Assembly: GCA_017546885.1 (NCBI GenBank)
Contig: JAFYRQ010000010.1
Span: 1 to 9,610, forward strand
Direction of reading: 5' to 3'
DNA: 9,610 bases
Origin: Alphaproteobacteria bacterium
GTDB lineage: Bacteria; Pseudomonadota; Alphaproteobacteria; RF32; CAG-239
Position 1 is the first letter of the stretch; the number at the start of each line of letters is the position of its first letter. Position numbers and translations under genes: made by a program. Shown here one piece after another: positions 1 to 8,490 of the stretch. Below the pieces are notes generated by a model. The model was given only the letters and a program-made list of their open reading frames with translations. It was not told the origin of the DNA and ran no database searches.

Positions 1-1509
1 CAAAAAAACGAAAAAAAGGCTATTGAATACTATCGTAAGAAGAATTATTCATCTGCGCTTAATGAGTTTTTTAAATTAGACGATTCTTTTTTGAAACAAG
101 AAAAGTTTTTAATATTGATTGCCAACTGTTATGATGCACTGGGGCAAAAAAAAGAAGCCGTAGAATATTATAAGAAAGCTCTTAAAACCAACAAAAAGTC
201 AGAAACAGCAACATCAAATTTAGCGATTATTTATTATGAGCTGAAAAATATTTTTCAAGCCAAAAGATATGCCAATAAAACATTAAAACTTAATCCTCAA
301 AATGTTTCTGCTCTGGTAGTTTTGGGGAATATCAATTATTGTGCAAAAAAATATCTCAAGGCATTGAAATTTTATCAACAAGCTTTGGAAATTCAGCATA
401 ATTTCTACACGGCAAATTTTAATACTGCCGGAATTTATTTTGATATGAAAGACTATCCTACCGCATATTTTTATGCTCGCCGGACAGTTCAATTATATCC
501 TGATTCGCAAGAAGCAATGGCATTGCTTGCCAATATATGTATTGAGCTTAATAAGGCAGATGAAGCGGTCGAGGTTTTGGCATATTTATATCAACAAAAT
601 CCTCAAGATTATTGGGTATGTAATTCAATCAGCCAAGCTTATCAGCAACAACAAAAATATGAATTGTCACTTGATATGGGGTGGCGTGCGATAACATTAT
701 CAAACGGAGAAAATTCTCAACACATAAATTTCGGTTATTTGCTATATGAAATTGCTATTGAATCCAAGACAACCGATGTGAAAAGATATGCAAAAAAATG
801 GTTGCAAAAATATCCGGAAAATCAGGTGGTTCGCCACATGGGTAATGCTATATTAAATGCGGAAAACGTCAGTCAAATAAATAGTCTTTTCGTGCGTGAA
901 ATTTTTGATGCGTTTGCCGATGATTTTGAAGATGTTTTGCAAAGTTTGGATTATTCCGTACCAAGTTTGATGTCAAAATATTTAGATTCGCTTTTTGCAA
1001 ATTTGAAGCTTCCGAAAATGAAGATTCTCGATGCCGGATGCGGTACCGGATTATGCGGAAAATATTTGAAAAAATATGCAAAGTTCAGAGGGCTTGACGG
1101 GGTAGATATTTCTTCAAAAATGCTTGAAGTAGCTAAACGCAAAAAGTTATATACTCATTTGTATTGTCAGGATTTAAATGTGTTTTTATCCGAAAAAAAC
1201 AATGAGTATGATTTGATAAATGCGGCTGATGTTTTTACTTATTTCGGTGAACTGAATAATATGTTTATTTTGTTATTCGGAGCACTGAAGAAGGATGGAA
1301 GAATTTTGTTTAGTGTCAGTGAAAATTATGAAAATGACAAAGATTATTTTTTGCATGCTTCAGGTCGTTTTTTGCATAGCAGAAAATACATTGAAGATTC
1401 GCTGAAAAGACAAGGATTTTTTGTTGAAAAAATCAATCGATTTCGTTTGCGAAATGAAGGCGATAAAAAGGTTTTCGGTTGGATTATAATGGCGCAAAAA
1501 CAATCGTAA
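1..1509 (+). CDS. TPR-repeat protein with C-terminal SAM-dependent methyltransferase domain (5' end outside window)
   Basis: The frame is open from base 1, giving 502 residues to the TAA at 1507-1509. The TTG at 91 is internal to a repeat and has no convincing Shine-Dalgarno site, so I treat the gene as running in from the left. Residues 7 to about 235 hold about seven TPR-like helix pairs; the ends of several units read ALKTN, TLKLNP, ALEIQ and QLYPD. A linker carries the FDAFADDFED...LDYSVP signature that precedes the methyltransferase in TPR-methyltransferases of the COG4976 type. Motif I is DAGCGTG at residues 344-350, the acidic strand-2 residue is D369 in GVDIS, and YDLINAADVF follows. 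The C-terminus (GWIIMAQ) matches the usual last strand. The TPRs probably bind a partner or substrate protein. The methyl acceptor is unknown. No signal peptide or membrane segment is visible in the part present. Domain calls are firm; biological role is not. Confidence 0.88.
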   Translation, partial: QKNEKKAIEYYRKKNYSSALNEFFKLDDSFLKQEKFLILIANCYDALGQKKEAVEYYKKALKTNKKSETATSNLAIIYYELKNIFQAKRYANKTLKLNPQNVSALVVLGNINYCAKKYLKALKFYQQALEIQHNFYTANFNTAGIYFDMKDYPTAYFYARRTVQLYPDSQEAMALLANICIELNKADEAVEVLAYLYQQNPQDYWVCNSISQAYQQQQKYELSLDMGWRAITLSNGENSQHINFGYLLYEIAIESKTTDVKRYAKKWLQKYPENQVVRHMGNAILNAENVSQINSLFVREIFDAFADDFEDVLQSLDYSVPSLMSKYLDSLFANLKLPKMKILDAGCGTGLCGKYLKKYAKFRGLDGVDISSKMLEVAKRKKLYTHLYCQDLNVFLSEKNNEYDLINAADVFTYFGELNNMFILLFGALKKDGRILFSVSENYENDKDYFLHASGRFLHSRKYIEDSLKRQGFFVEKINRFRLRNEGDKKVFGWIIMAQKQS

Positions 1510-1518
1510 TTTTGCAAT

Positions 1519-1547
1519 AAAAAAACCTCTCGTTTGAGAGGCCTTTT
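1519..1547. terminator. Bidirectional intrinsic terminator between convergent genes
   Basis: A perfect 6-bp stem (CCTCTC at 1526-1531, GAGAGG at 1536-1541) closes a GTTT loop. On the minus strand it is followed by a run of seven T (complement of the A-run 1519-1525), so it is a good terminator for the small minus-strand gene ending at 1573. On the plus strand it is followed only by CCTTTTC, a weaker tail, and may serve the methyltransferase gene that ends at 1509. Confidence 0.8.
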
Positions 1548-1572
1548 CATACCATTTTTCTATCAAATAAAA

Positions 1573-1818
1573 CTATTTTTTAGCAACAGTTTTTTTCTTT
1601 GTAGCAGTAGCTGTTTTGCTAGCTGTAGCTTTGCATGCAGACTTTGTAGCAGTCTTTTTTGCAGCAGCTTTTTTAGTGCAACAAGAAGATTTTGTGCACT
1701 TGCTGAATTGTTCAACAGCCATTGCCCAGAAGTACTCATCTTTTCCTTGCGGACAACCGGCATTTTGCCAGTTAAAATAAGCAGCTTCTCTGATAGCATC
1801 TTCATTAAAATTTACCAT
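1573..1818 (-). CDS. DUF2934 protein with Lys/Ala/Thr-rich histone-H1-like tail
   Basis: This 81-residue protein has two parts. Residues 6-38 match the DUF2934 pattern: IREAAY at 9-14, W17, G21, P23-x-G25, E28, W31 and A34-x-E36. Residues 40-81 are low complexity, with 14 Lys in 42 residues among Ala, Thr and Ser, like the tails of bacterial H1-like DNA-binding proteins. Five cysteines (22, 41, 46, 47, 62) are unusual for such a tail. The start at 1818 is supported by GGAG at 1825-1828, 6 bases upstream of the ATG. DUF2934 has no established biochemical function; nucleoid or nucleic-acid binding is inferred only from the charge of the tail. The gene is convergent with the methyltransferase gene and divergent from glgB. 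Two other frames through the same bases are also open, because the repetitive AAG/GCA-type codons lack stops in any frame; they are shadows. Confidence 0.82.
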   Translation of the reverse strand: MVNFNEDAIREAAYFNWQNAGCPQGKDEYFWAMAVEQFSKCTKSSCCTKKAAAKKTATKSACKATASKTATATKKKTVAKK

Positions 1819-1856
1819 TACTTACTCCAAATAAAAAGTTCGGTTAAACAATACTT

Positions 1857-1884
1857 AATATACATATAAAAATTTATCCGTCAA
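1857..1884 (-). promoter_or_regulatory. Putative sigma-70 promoter of the DUF2934 gene
   Basis: Read on the minus strand, TTGACG (1879-1884) is followed after 16 bases by TATATT (1857-1862); TATTAA at 1855-1860 with an 18-base spacer is an alternative -10. Predicted transcription starts near 1850, leaving a leader of about 30 bases that contains the GGAG ribosome site. The -35 is close to consensus, but the region is very AT-rich, so chance -10 matches are easy. Confidence 0.55.
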
Positions 1885-1927
1885 TACAGAAAGTTTATAA
1901 AATTTTTTGATAATATTAGAATTAAAC

Positions 1928-1956
1928 TTGCATTTATACAGATAAGAATTTATAGA
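1928..1956 (+). promoter_or_regulatory. Putative sigma-70 promoter of the glgB-glgX-malQ operon
   Basis: TTGCAT (1928-1933) and TATAGA (1951-1956) are separated by exactly 17 bases, about 45 bases upstream of the glgB ATG. Each hexamer has one or two departures from consensus. No clear operator palindrome is visible in the 184-bp divergent region, so nothing can be said about the regulator. The glgB ribosome site AGAGG (1992-1996) lies 6 bases before the ATG at 2003. Confidence 0.45.
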
Positions 1957-2002
1957 TTAAAAACAAGACTGTTTCCTCATCAATTATTTCAAGAGGTATT
2001 AT

Positions 2003-4204
2003 ATGGAAAATTTATTATCAAAAACAGAAATCGAAGCCGTTATAAACGGTAATCATGACAATATATTTGCAGTTCTCGGAATACACAGAGATAAGGGTAG
2101 TAAAAACACCTTTATTCGAGCATTTCAACCGCACGCAAAATCTATAGAGATAATCAAAAAAGAAGATGGTTTATCTTTGGGAAAAATGGATAAAATCGAT
2201 GAACGCGGATTCTTTCAAATCGCTCTCGGAAAAGTTGGTGATATTGCATATAAATTCAAAATAGAAAATGATGCCGGTCAAGTATATGAAGCGGAAGATG
2301 TTTATCGTTTTGCTCCGACATTAGGCGATATTGATGTTTATCTTTTCAGTGAAGGTAATCACCTTGAAATGTACAAAAAATTGGGTGCTCACGTAATCAC
2401 TATGGACGGAGTAAAAGGTGTCAGTTTTGCTGTTTGGGCACCTAATGCAAAACGTGTTTCTGTTATAGGTAATTTTAATAACTGGGATGGCAGATGTCAT
2501 GTAATGCGCAAATATTCATCTTGCGGGGTATGGGATATATTTGTTCCCGGACTTGGTGAAGGTGAAATTTATAAGTTTGAAATTAAGACACAACAAGACT
2601 ATATTTTGACCAAGGCTGATCCGGTAGGATTTTATGCCGAACACAGACCGAAGACCGCATCGGTTGTGTATGACTTAAATCATTATCATTGGAACGATAG
2701 TGAATGGATGCAAAATAATCAAAATCACAATGCTCTTGATAAACCGATGTCCATATATGAAGTTCATGCAGGTTCTTGGCGTCGTAAAGGGGAAAACGGT
2801 AGCGAGTTTTTATCTTACAGAGAACTTGCTGATACATTGGTTCCGTATGTTGCCAATATGGGATATACTCACGTTGAATTTTTACCGTTATCCGAGCATC
2901 CTTTAGATGCTTCTTGGGGATATCAGGTTTTGGGAATGTTTGCACCTACCAGTCGTTTCGGAACACCGGACGATTTGCGTTATTTAATTGATAAATTCCA
3001 CCAAGCGGGAATTGCCGTAATTATGGATTGGGTACCGGCGCACTTTCCTAAAGACGGGCACGGATTGTGTGAATTTGACGGAACGCATTTATACGAACAC
3101 GCAGATCCGAGAAAAGGGGAACACAAAGACTGGGGAACAAAAATTTATAACTACGGCCGCACGGAAGTTATGAACTATCTTTGTGCCAATGCTCTTTATT
3201 GGGTTAAAGAATATCATATTGACGGTTTGCGTGTTGACGCGGTTGCTTCAATGCTTTATCTCGACTATTCTCGCAAATCGGGAGAATGGATTCCTAACAT
3301 CTATGGCGGTAACGAAAATCTTGAAGCTATTGCCTTTATGCGTAAAATGAACGAGCTTGTTTATGGGGCAAACCCTGCTGCTTGCACTTGTGCCGAAGAG
3401 TCTACCGCTTGGCCGATGGTTTCTCGTCCTACATCTATGGGAGGATTAGGATTCGGATATAAATGGAATATGGGATGGATGAACGATACTTTGCGTTATA
3501 TCAATAAAGATCCGATTCATCGTAAATATCATCACGGTATGCTGACCTTCGGTTTGTTATATGCCTTTAATGAAAACTTTATTTTGCCGATTTCTCACGA
3601 TGAAGTTGTTCACGGTAAAGGTTCTATGCTTTCAAAAATGCCGGGTGACGAGTGGCAAAAATTTGCAAATCTTCGTGCATATTACGGATTTATGTATACT
3701 CATCCGGGTAAAAAACTTCTGTTTATGGGGTGTGATTTCGGACAAGATTGGGAATGGAACAGTGCCGAAAGTTTGCGTTGGCATTTGCTCGATAACCCTA
3801 TGTATAAGGGTATGCAAAATTGCGTAAGAGATTTGAACCTCATGTATAAGGGAAATTCTCCGTTATACGAAGTTGATTTTGATTATAACGGTTTTGAATG
3901 GATAGAACATTCGAATGCCGCAGACAGTGTAATATCATATATTCGTAAAGGAAAAGAACCCGGAGATTATTTGATTGTAATCTGCAATTTTACTCCTGTT
4001 GTCAGAAATAATTATCGTATCGGTGTTCCCGAAAATTGTGCTTATCAAGAAATTTTTAACAGTGATGATGTAAATTACTGGGGAAGTGGAATTAAAAATG
4101 ACGGACACCGTCAGGCTCAACAACAAGGATGGAATGATAAACCGTTTTCAATAGAAGTTAATCTTCCGGCATTATCGACCATTGTTATTAAGCCTGTAAG
4201 ATAA
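2003..4204 (+). CDS. glgB: 1,4-alpha-glucan branching enzyme GlgB
   Basis: GlgB cuts an alpha-1,4 chain and re-joins the piece through an alpha-1,6 bond, making the branches of glycogen; it is cytoplasmic. The 733-residue length is close to the 728 of E. coli GlgB, so both N-terminal modules are present: an N1 domain at about 15-105 (FAVLGIH...) and a CBM48 domain at about 120-215 (SFAVWAPNA, GNFNNWDG). The GH13 barrel begins near 250 with IYEVHAGSW. Catalytic residues in family spacing are nucleophile D412 (GLRVDAV), acid/base E465 (AEEST) and transition-state D533 (SHDEVVHG). The D-to-E spacing of 53 and D-to-D spacing of 121 equal those of E. coli (405, 458, 526). The C-terminal beta domain covers about 620-733. 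It is the first gene of a three-gene operon, with glgX 27 bp downstream. It is intact; identity is very secure. Confidence 0.98.
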   Translation: MENLLSKTEIEAVINGNHDNIFAVLGIHRDKGSKNTFIRAFQPHAKSIEIIKKEDGLSLGKMDKIDERGFFQIALGKVGDIAYKFKIENDAGQVYEAEDVYRFAPTLGDIDVYLFSEGNHLEMYKKLGAHVITMDGVKGVSFAVWAPNAKRVSVIGNFNNWDGRCHVMRKYSSCGVWDIFVPGLGEGEIYKFEIKTQQDYILTKADPVGFYAEHRPKTASVVYDLNHYHWNDSEWMQNNQNHNALDKPMSIYEVHAGSWRRKGENGSEFLSYRELADTLVPYVANMGYTHVEFLPLSEHPLDASWGYQVLGMFAPTSRFGTPDDLRYLIDKFHQAGIAVIMDWVPAHFPKDGHGLCEFDGTHLYEHADPRKGEHKDWGTKIYNYGRTEVMNYLCANALYWVKEYHIDGLRVDAVASMLYLDYSRKSGEWIPNIYGGNENLEAIAFMRKMNELVYGANPAACTCAEESTAWPMVSRPTSMGGLGFGYKWNMGWMNDTLRYINKDPIHRKYHHGMLTFGLLYAFNENFILPISHDEVVHGKGSMLSKMPGDEWQKFANLRAYYGFMYTHPGKKLLFMGCDFGQDWEWNSAESLRWHLLDNPMYKGMQNCVRDLNLMYKGNSPLYEVDFDYNGFEWIEHSNAADSVISYIRKGKEPGDYLIVICNFTPVVRNNYRIGVPENCAYQEIFNSDDVNYWGSGIKNDGHRQAQQQGWNDKPFSIEVNLPALSTIVIKPVR

Positions 4205-4231
4205 TATTTCTATACACCGGGAGGATTTTGT

Positions 4232-6304
4232 ATGGCAGAAGTAAAACCGCAAAAAGGAACATTATATCCGCTTGGTGCAACATATGACGGAAAAGGCGTA
4301 AACTTCGCACTATTTTCGGCTAATGCCGAAAAGGTAGAGTTATGCCTTTTTGACGAAACCGGAAGTGTAGAAAAAAACAGATATTCGATTGATAAAAATG
4401 ACAACAATATTTGGCATATCTACTTGCCGGATATAAAGCCGGGACAAGTATATGGTTATCGTGTTTACGGACCATATAAGCCGGAGATAGGAAAAAGATT
4501 TAATCCTAACAAACTTCTGATAGACCCCTATGCCAAAAAGCTTGTAGGTAAGCTTATATGGCATAAAGCGATATTCGGTTATGATACGGAAAGTCCGGAT
4601 AAAGATTTATCATTTAGCGAATTGGATAGTGCTCCTTATGTTCCCAAGTCTGTGGTTGTCGATAATAATAATTTTGACTGGAAAGACAGTGATTTTTCTC
4701 CACGTTCTTTTCCGGAAACGATTATATATGAAACACACGTAAAAGGTTATACCAAACTACATCCGCAAATTCCCGATTCTCTGCGAGGACGTTTTTTAGG
4801 ATTAACATCACCATCGGTGGTAAAATATTTGAAATGGTTGGGAATAACTGCGGTAGAGCTATTACCCGTTCAGTCTTTTTTTGCCGATAAATATATACAA
4901 TCTAATCAAAGACAAAATTATTGGGGATATGAAACGTTTAATTTTTTTGCTCCCGAACAATCATATCTTAGCCGTGACGATATTAACGAATTTAAGACAA
5001 TGGTTGATACATTTCATGCTAACGGTTTAGAAGTTTTTATGGATGTAGTTTATAACCATACCGGCGAAGGAAATCAGATGGGGCCGACCTTGAGTTATCG
5101 AGGGATTGATAATCAGTCGTATTATTCTCTCAATCCGGAAAATCCTCGTTACTATTTTGACAGTACCGGTTGCGGAGCATCATTAAATGCGGAAAATCCG
5201 TATGTTGTAAGAATGATTCTTGATTCGTTGCGTTATTGGGTACAAGAAATGCACGTTGACGGTTTTCGTTTTGATTTGGCTACATCACTCTGCCGACGTA
5301 AAACTAATTTTACTACCGAAAGCGGTTTTATATATGCGATTCAACAAGATCCTGTTTTGCAAAAGACTAAGATGATAGCAGAACCATGGGATGTAGGAAT
5401 GGGCGGATATCAACTCGGAGCTTTTCCGTCGGGTTGGGCAGAATGGAACGATCGTTTTCGTGATGTCGTTCGTCGTTTTTGGAAGGGTGATCAGTATCAA
5501 ACGGCAGAATTGGCAAGTCGCATAACCGGTTCGAGTGATATCTTTAATTATAACAATCGCAATATATGGAGCAGTATTAATTTTATTACCGCTCACGATG
5601 GTTTTAGCTTAAACGACTTAGTAAGTTATAATCAAAAACATAATTCGGCAAACGGAGAAGAAAATCGAGACGGTTCAAACTCTAACTGGAGCTGGAACTC
5701 CGGAGTAGAAGGCGAATGTAACGATAAAATCGTGAAAAATAACCGAATAACCCGTGCTAAAGCGATGATTACAACTTTGTTGTTATCTTTCGGTACTCCG
5801 ATGTTGTTGGCAGGTGACGAGTTTTTAAATACTCAAATGGGAAATAACAATCCGTACTGTCAGGATAACTGTCTGACTTGGCTCGTATGGGAAGCAATCA
5901 GCAAAGAAGATAAAGATTTTGCTCGCTATGTCAAAAAAGTTATTTCGCTGCGTAAAAAATTAAAATTCTTTAATAAAAAAGATTTCTTTACCGGCAAAAA
6001 TGATGAAAGCGGTAATAAAGATTTAGCATGGTATAACGAAAAAGGAAAAGAATTTATAGATGCAGATTGGTATGACGGAAATCGCAAAACGGTTTCTTGT
6101 TGTGCATATTATCGCAATCGTTTTTTGTATTTTATTCTCAATAGTGACAGCAATGATATAAAGTGGAAACTGCCGCAATTAGAATATAAAGATTGGAATT
6201 TGCTTTTAGACAGTTCGGAAAAGTTTACGTTACCGAAAACTTTGAAATCAGGTAAGGAAATTAAAGTTCCTGCATGGAGTATTTTATTATTTGAAGTTAA
6301 ATAG
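4232..6304 (+). CDS. glgX: Glycogen debranching enzyme GlgX (isoamylase-type, GH13_11)
   Basis: GlgX hydrolyses alpha-1,6 branch points of glycogen, in known bacterial examples preferring short branches left by phosphorylase. The protein has 690 residues, slightly longer than E. coli GlgX (657). A CBM48 module lies at about 10-100 (GVNFALFSANA), followed by the GH13 barrel from about 160 (IIYETHVKGYT, a GlgX/TreX hallmark), with DVVYNHTGEG at 271-280. Catalytic residues are D348 (DGFRFDLA), E384 (MIAEPWD) and D456 (TAHDGFSL). NGEENRDGSN at 474-483 is also typical of this subfamily. A beta domain ends the protein. The start is fixed by GGGAGG at 4219-4224, 7 bases before the ATG. Whether it prefers short phosphorylase-limit branches or behaves as a general isoamylase cannot be read from the sequence. 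Confidence 0.96.
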   Translation: MAEVKPQKGTLYPLGATYDGKGVNFALFSANAEKVELCLFDETGSVEKNRYSIDKNDNNIWHIYLPDIKPGQVYGYRVYGPYKPEIGKRFNPNKLLIDPYAKKLVGKLIWHKAIFGYDTESPDKDLSFSELDSAPYVPKSVVVDNNNFDWKDSDFSPRSFPETIIYETHVKGYTKLHPQIPDSLRGRFLGLTSPSVVKYLKWLGITAVELLPVQSFFADKYIQSNQRQNYWGYETFNFFAPEQSYLSRDDINEFKTMVDTFHANGLEVFMDVVYNHTGEGNQMGPTLSYRGIDNQSYYSLNPENPRYYFDSTGCGASLNAENPYVVRMILDSLRYWVQEMHVDGFRFDLATSLCRRKTNFTTESGFIYAIQQDPVLQKTKMIAEPWDVGMGGYQLGAFPSGWAEWNDRFRDVVRRFWKGDQYQTAELASRITGSSDIFNYNNRNIWSSINFITAHDGFSLNDLVSYNQKHNSANGEENRDGSNSNWSWNSGVEGECNDKIVKNNRITRAKAMITTLLLSFGTPMLLAGDEFLNTQMGNNNPYCQDNCLTWLVWEAISKEDKDFARYVKKVISLRKKLKFFNKKDFFTGKNDESGNKDLAWYNEKGKEFIDADWYDGNRKTVSCCAYYRNRFLYFILNSDSNDIKWKLPQLEYKDWNLLLDSSEKFTLPKTLKSGKEIKVPAWSILLFEVK

Positions 6305-6313
6305 GGAGGAAAT

Positions 6314-8449
6314 ATGACTGACAAATTAAGACTTTTAGCCTCTAAAATCGGCATAGCAACGGAATATAACGATGCTGGATTAAATGCAAAATCATATTAT
6401 GTTGATGATGATACAATACGTTTTTTTGCCAGTATTTTGGGTTACAAAGCAGATACGGAAGCGGATATTGAAAAATCATTGAAAAAAGTTGAAAACAAAT
6501 TTTGGCAGTCAGTTCTCGAAAGTGTGTATGTTCGTGAACAAAAATCGCTTAACTTTACGGCAGTAGTTGAAACCTTATCAGTTGAAAGTGATTTTGCGCT
6601 AAAGCTGTATAACCAACAAAAATCAAGCTTTGAAAGTGTTTCTTTTGTTGTAAATGTTACGGATGAAACACATGGCAAATATACAAAACTTTTTGTTGAA
6701 ATCACGTCTCCTTTAGAGATAGGTTATTATGACTTATATTTTTCTGTCGGCGAAAAGGAATATAAATCAGTTTTAGCGGTTGCTCCCGAACATTGTTATC
6801 AGCCGGAAGTTTTAGACGGTTCAAAATTGTGGGGATATGCTTTACAACTATATTCATTACGCAGTAAACGTAATTGGGGTGTAGGGGACTTTAGCGACTT
6901 ATCGGCATTTATCAATCTTTGCGGTCAAAATGGTGCCGATGTCATTGGTCTAAATCCGATTAATGTGCCTAATCATTGTTTTCCGGAAGAAGCCAGTCCT
7001 TATTTGTCAACCAGTCGTTTGTTCTTAAATCCGATATATATCGATATTGAAAAAGTACCGGAATTCAGGCCGGAAGATATTGAAAATTATAAGGATAAAA
7101 TAGCAGAATTAAATGCTTCCGAAACAATTATGTACGGAGAAGTTTATCCTCTTAAAATGACTTTTATGGAAAAGTTTTATCTCCGTATGCAAAAGAACGA
7201 AAAACGTAAAAAAGAGTTTGAGGAATTTTGCAAAGAAAAAGGTGATGAACTGGAAAATTTAGCTGCATTTCAATGTTTGTATGAGCAAAAATGGCAAGAC
7301 CATTGGGGCGGTTGGAGAAGTTGGGAAAAAGAATTCTTAAAACCGACAACGGCAGCTATGAAAAAATATAAAACAGCTAACAAAGACCGCATCGGATTTT
7401 TCAAGTATTTGCAATTTGAGGCATATCGCCAATTTGATTTAGTTGCAAAGTCAGTCAAAGAGCAAGGCTTAAAAATCGGTATTTATCGAGATTTGGCCGT
7501 AGGAGTAGGGCGAGACAGCGCAGAAGTTTGGGGAGATGAAGGGGCATATCTAAAGTCTTCCGGAGCCGGTGCTCCTCCTGATGCGTTTTTCCCTGCCGGA
7601 CAAAAGTGGAATTTAGGAGCATTTCATCCGGTCGAGCTAAAAGAACGCGCTTATCTGCCGTTTATAAAAATGTTGCGTGCTGCTGCCGAAAATGCAGGTG
7701 CTTTGCGAATTGACCATGTAATGTGCTTAATGCGTTTGTTCGTAATTCCTGAAGCAGCAAATAAGCAAGGAACATATATTTATTACAATTTTGATGATAT
7801 GTTGAATATTGTTGCGATAGAAAGCCATTTGAACAAATGTATGATTGTCGGTGAAAGTATCGGTAATGTTCCTGACGGATTTTTAGAAAAAATCGAAAGC
7901 AAGAATATTTATTCAATGTCGGTTTTATGGTCTGAACGTTGGGATGCCGGTTGGGGGGATTTTAAGCAACCTCATTTTTATCCTGAAAAGACATTTACCT
8001 CAATCGGAACGCATGATATGGCACCGCTTAAGATGTGGTGGTTCGGATATGATATATCTACTTCTCGAGAATTAGGTATTATGGCAAGCGATGAAGAAAT
8101 GTATAACGCATATCATAAAAGAGAAGCAGACAGATGGAAGCTACTTAAAGCCATGGACGAACAATCAGTTTGGCCTGAAGATAATTATCGTCACGGGGAT
8201 TACATGTATGGCGAAGGTTATCCCGAAGGTCTGGAAGAAGCCGCTCATCGCTATATGGCAAGAACAAATGCGAAAGTATTTTTGGTTCAGCCGGAAGACG
8301 TTTTTCAGGTAGATAAATTGCAAAATCTCCCGGGAACAGATAGGGATAAACACCCTAATTGGCGCCGTAAACTGCCGGTTAATATCGAAGATATGGCAGA
8401 GCATATTGCATATAAACGCAATTTAACTGCGGTGAAAAAGGAAAGATAA
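6314..8449 (+). CDS. malQ: 4-alpha-glucanotransferase MalQ (amylomaltase, GH77)
   Basis: MalQ transfers segments of one alpha-1,4-glucan to another and releases glucose, so that maltose and maltotriose re-enter chains that phosphorylase can use. At 711 residues it is the long form, like E. coli MalQ (694), with about 165 residues before the barrel and a helical insertion at about 240-340. The barrel opens with WGYALQLYSLRS at 173-184, and WNLGAFHP lies at 432-439. Catalytic residues are nucleophile D467 (LRIDHVM), acid/base E514 (VGESIG) and D568 (GTHDMAP). The D-to-E spacing of 47 equals that of Thermus amylomaltase (293, 340). NLPGTDRDKHPNWRRKL near 671-687 is the GH77 C-terminal signature. 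GESIG replaces the more usual GEDLG. The start is 9 bp after the glgX stop; the ribosome site GGGAGG (6304-6309) begins on the last base of the glgX stop codon, which suggests translational coupling. Confidence 0.96.
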   Translation: MTDKLRLLASKIGIATEYNDAGLNAKSYYVDDDTIRFFASILGYKADTEADIEKSLKKVENKFWQSVLESVYVREQKSLNFTAVVETLSVESDFALKLYNQQKSSFESVSFVVNVTDETHGKYTKLFVEITSPLEIGYYDLYFSVGEKEYKSVLAVAPEHCYQPEVLDGSKLWGYALQLYSLRSKRNWGVGDFSDLSAFINLCGQNGADVIGLNPINVPNHCFPEEASPYLSTSRLFLNPIYIDIEKVPEFRPEDIENYKDKIAELNASETIMYGEVYPLKMTFMEKFYLRMQKNEKRKKEFEEFCKEKGDELENLAAFQCLYEQKWQDHWGGWRSWEKEFLKPTTAAMKKYKTANKDRIGFFKYLQFEAYRQFDLVAKSVKEQGLKIGIYRDLAVGVGRDSAEVWGDEGAYLKSSGAGAPPDAFFPAGQKWNLGAFHPVELKERAYLPFIKMLRAAAENAGALRIDHVMCLMRLFVIPEAANKQGTYIYYNFDDMLNIVAIESHLNKCMIVGESIGNVPDGFLEKIESKNIYSMSVLWSERWDAGWGDFKQPHFYPEKTFTSIGTHDMAPLKMWWFGYDISTSRELGIMASDEEMYNAYHKREADRWKLLKAMDEQSVWPEDNYRHGDYMYGEGYPEGLEEAAHRYMARTNAKVFLVQPEDVFQVDKLQNLPGTDRDKHPNWRRKLPVNIEDMAEHIAYKRNLTAVKKER

Positions 8450-8455
8450 AAACGG

Positions 8456-8490
8456 AAAGAGGGGGCTGTCTTTTGACTTCCCCCTCTTTT
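8456..8490. terminator. Strong bidirectional intrinsic terminator after malQ
   Basis: A perfect 10-bp stem pairs AAAGAGGGGG (8456-8465) with CCCCCTCTTT (8480-8489). Inside the 14-base loop, GTC (8468-8470) and GAC (8475-8477) can pair around TTTT. The plus strand gives a T-run at 8487-8490 and the minus strand a T-rich tail after the stem, so it can stop both the operon and the convergent HAD gene. The stem overlaps base 8489, the last base of the HAD stop codon. Confidence 0.88.

Noticed and set aside
91..93. TTG as the start codon of the TPR-methyltransferase
   Set aside because: The frame is open to base 1, the residues before it form another TPR-like unit, and there is no good Shine-Dalgarno site.
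1573..1720. Tandem DNA repeat or CRISPR-like array
   Set aside because: The repetitiveness is codon-level low complexity of the Lys/Ala/Thr tail; there are no regular repeat units or spacers.
1563..1805. 80-residue minus-strand frame overlapping the DUF2934 gene
   Set aside because: It lacks a ribosome site and domain match; it stays open only because the repetitive tail sequence has no stops in this frame.
1534..1869. 111-residue plus-strand frame, rich in Ser, Cys and Phe
   Set aside because: It is antisense to the Lys/Ala-rich DUF2934 gene; its composition is the reverse-complement image of AAG/GCA-type codons and it has no ribosome site.
2583..2945. 120-residue minus-strand frame inside glgB
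   Set aside because: Antisense shadow of a clearly conserved GH13 enzyme; no domain, no ribosome site.
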